Translations under genes and position numbers: made by a program
Notes under the pieces: model-generated
Seen by the model: the letters and a program-made list of their open reading frames with translations, nothing else
Told to the model about the DNA's origin: nothing
Database searches by the model: none
Assembly (NCBI RefSeq): GCF_014649835.1
Contig: NZ_BMTU01000004.1
Span: 434,001 to 498,000, forward strand
Reading direction: 5' to 3'
DNA from: Streptomyces pilosus
GTDB lineage: Bacteria > Actinomycetota > Actinomycetes > Streptomycetales > Streptomycetaceae
DNA: 64,000 nucleotides
Shown here: piece by piece, positions 62,441 to 64,000 of the stretch
Position numbering within the stretch: the first letter of the stretch is position 1
How the letters are laid out: the number at the start of each line of letters is the position of its first letter

Positions 62441-62834
62441 AGTCGCTCTCCCCCTCTGGGTGTATGCGGTGTCTCCAGCGCACGTAACGCGTGAGAGGCC
62501 GGACTTGTGCCCGACCTGAGGCGGAGATTTTGCCTCACATCAAGGTCTGTTACTCAATCGACACCCAACCGGACTCCCCATGAGTGATCGGCTTGGATGG
62601 CGATGGGGACCGTACACGGTCCGAACGCCGCACATCAAAGGCGCCTCACCGTGTACTTCCCGTGATCAGGGCCCCTGAAAACCGGGACTTTCCCGACCTT
62701 CCGGCCCCATACATGATCACGGAGAGTGGATGACCGGGAAAACGCCCCTGTGATCGATCACACATGGGCGCCCCGGACGCGCGTCCTGAAAATTCCGCGC
62801 AAAGCGAACACCCCGTTGTGTCGGGGGCATGATC
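62441..62834. promoter_or_regulatory. Intergenic region with two palindromes
   Basis: About 390 bp between the DUF4193 start and the cutS stop (both minus). It holds GGACCGT-AC-ACGGTCC (62607-62622) and TGTGATCGATCACA (62749-62762); the latter contains GTG-N6-CAC, the form reported for Streptomyces Crp sites. Several further TGATC/GATCA words occur between 62660 and 62720. No gene seen. Confidence 0.6.
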
Positions 62835-64000
62835 TCAGATCGGAAGGGTGACGCGCATCACGAGTCCGCCCCCCTCCCGCGGCCGCGCGTAGATGTGTCC
62901 GCCGTGCGCCCGGGCGACCGACCGCACGATGGACAGCCCGAGTCCGACGCCCTTGTCGCTGCCCGTCCGCTCGGTGCGCAGCCGGCGGAACGGCTCGAAG
63001 AGGTTGTCGATCTCGTACGCCGGGACCACCGGCCCCGTGTTGGACACGACCAGGACCGCCTGGCCGTGCTGCACCTCGGTGGTGACCTCGACCCAGCCGT
63101 CCTCGGGCACGTTGTAGCGCACGGCGTTCTGCACCAGGTTCAGGGCGATCCGCTCCAGCAGCACGCCGTTGCCCTGGACGACCGCGGGCCGGCGCTCGCC
63201 CCGGATCACCACGTGCCGGCTCTCCGCCTCGGCGTGCACCTGGTCGATGGCCTGGCCGGCCACCTCGGCGAGGTCCACCGGCCCCCGCTCGACGATCTGG
63301 TTGTCGCTGCGGGCGAGCAGCAACAGGCCCTCGACGAGCTGTTCGCTGCGCTCGTTGGTGGCCAGCAGCGTCTTGCCCAGCTGCTGGAGCTCCACCGGGG
63401 CGTCCGGGTCCGACAGGTGCACCTCGAGCAGGGTGCGGTTGATCGCCAGCGGGGTGCGCAGCTCGTGCGAGGCGTTGCCGACGAACCGCTGCTGGGCGGT
63501 GAACGCCCGCTGGAGCCGCTCCAGCATGTCGTCGAAGGTGTCGGCCAGCTCCTTCAACTCGTCGTCCGGGCCGTCCAGCTCGATCCGCCGGGACAGGTCG
63601 GAACCCGCCACCGCGCGGGCGGTGCGGGTGATCCGGCCCAGCGGCGACAGGACCCGGCCGGCCATGGCGTAGCCGAAGGCGAAGGCGATCACCGCGAGCC
63701 CGAGCAGGGCCAGCAGCGAACGGCTGAGCAGGTCGTCCAGGGCGTGCTGGCGCTGCTCGTTGACGCAGCTGTTCAGCGCCCGGTTGAGCTCGTCCGCGGG
63801 CAGCTCGGCGCTGCGCAGGTTGCACACGTCGCTGGAGACCTGGCCCACGAGGATCCGGAAGGGCAGGTCACTGCCCACGTTGAGCGCGTTGGCCGCGAGC
63901 AGGTAGATGATCGACAGCAGCATTATCCCGGCGATCAGGAACATGCCGCCGTAGAGCAGGGTGAGCCTTATCCGGATGGTCGGACGCAGCCAGGGGAAGG
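62835..64000 (-). CDS. cutS: Sensor histidine kinase CutS, 5' end beyond window
   Basis: At least 388 aa. The frame is open to base 64000, so the start lies outside; an internal Met at 63944 is not the start. The visible N-terminus (FPWLRPTIRIRLTLLYGG) leads into the first membrane helix, and a second follows (LLALLGLAVIAFAFGYAM). HAMP comes next, then HisKA with NASHELRTPLA and HATPase_c with DKGVGLGLSIV. Gene order beside DUF4193 matches CutS (SCO5863) as I remember it. CutRS is a two-component system first described in copper-related and antibiotic regulation. Confidence 0.87.
   Translation of the reverse strand, partial: FPWLRPTIRIRLTLLYGGMFLIAGIMLLSIIYLLAANALNVGSDLPFRILVGQVSSDVCNLRSAELPADELNRALNSCVNEQRQHALDDLLSRSLLALLGLAVIAFAFGYAMAGRVLSPLGRITRTARAVAGSDLSRRIELDGPDDELKELADTFDDMLERLQRAFTAQQRFVGNASHELRTPLAINRTLLEVHLSDPDAPVELQQLGKTLLATNERSEQLVEGLLLLARSDNQIVERGPVDLAEVAGQAIDQVHAEAESRHVVIRGERRPAVVQGNGVLLERIALNLVQNAVRYNVPEDGWVEVTTEVQHGQAVLVVSNTGPVVPAYEIDNLFEPFRRLRTERTGSDKGVGLGLSIVRSVARAHGGHIYARPREGGGLVMRVTLPI

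Noticed and set aside
62811..62826. CCCCG-TTGTGT-CGGGG hairpin after cutS as a terminator
   Set aside because: Only a 5-bp stem; too weak to list with confidence.

Overview
The window is high-GC actinobacterial DNA, almost certainly Streptomyces. Supporting signs are strong G/C third-position bias, many GTG/TTG starts, 4-bp stop/start overlaps (ATGA, GTGA), DUF397 and DUF5753 proteins, CBM13/GH62 and GH11 secreted enzymes, and the order DUF4193 / dUTPase / DUF3710 / KdpDE / CutS. From memory, the right third (about 40-64 kb) resembles the S. coelicolor SCO5932-SCO5863 region; this was not checked. The left part looks accessory.

1-21,933 (+): a nearly gap-free surface-polysaccharide operon of 17 genes, cut at the left edge. 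It encodes a chain-length regulator, asparagine synthase, a fused dehydrogenase/Gfo-Idh-MocA enzyme, a heparinase II/III-type lyase, a beta-helix lipoprotein, a Wzy-like polymerase, GT4 and GT2 glycosyltransferases and a Wzx-like flippase. A sugar-nucleotide block follows the same logic: C-methyltransferase, glucose-1-phosphate cytidylyltransferase, PIG-L deacetylase, NAD-epimerase, DUF4910 protein, pyruvyltransferase, RmlC-like epimerase and aminotransferase. Together they describe Wzx/Wzy export of a repeat unit with a modified, probably CDP-linked, sugar.

21,941-26,146: a PAP2 phosphatase, a streptogramin-resistance-like pair (Vat-type acetyltransferase plus virginiamycin B lyase), and a WhiJ/AbaA-type regulatory trio (RsbW-like ATPase, XRE-DUF5753, DUF397).

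26,193-36,223 (-): the most unusual segment. A compact five-gene set encodes a GTPase, a tail-anchored protein of unknown function, a large CHAT-peptidase protein, a caspase-family peptidase and a nucleotide-cyclase-like protein, with a Crp/Fnr regulator just upstream. It has the make-up of an NTP-dependent, protease-executed conflict or cell-suicide system.

36,224-46,300: a small secreted two-cysteine protein behind an AT-rich promoter region, a winged-helix regulator/membrane-protein pair with an inverted-repeat operator, a lysyl-oxidase-like secreted protein, a GH62 arabinofuranosidase and GH11 xylanase, and between these two an SDR, a TPP enzyme and two tiny proteins.

46,755-64,000: housekeeping genes. 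They are a TrmA-type RNA methyltransferase, an APC permease, a PfkB kinase, two TrkA-type K+ proteins, DUF3159, an OB-fold protein, KdpE/KdpD, an ABC ATPase, DUF3710, dUTPase, a PaaI thioesterase, DUF3093, a 315-aa protein, DUF4193, and the sensor kinase CutS cut by the right edge. No tRNA, rRNA, CRISPR array, insertion sequence or integrase was recognised.
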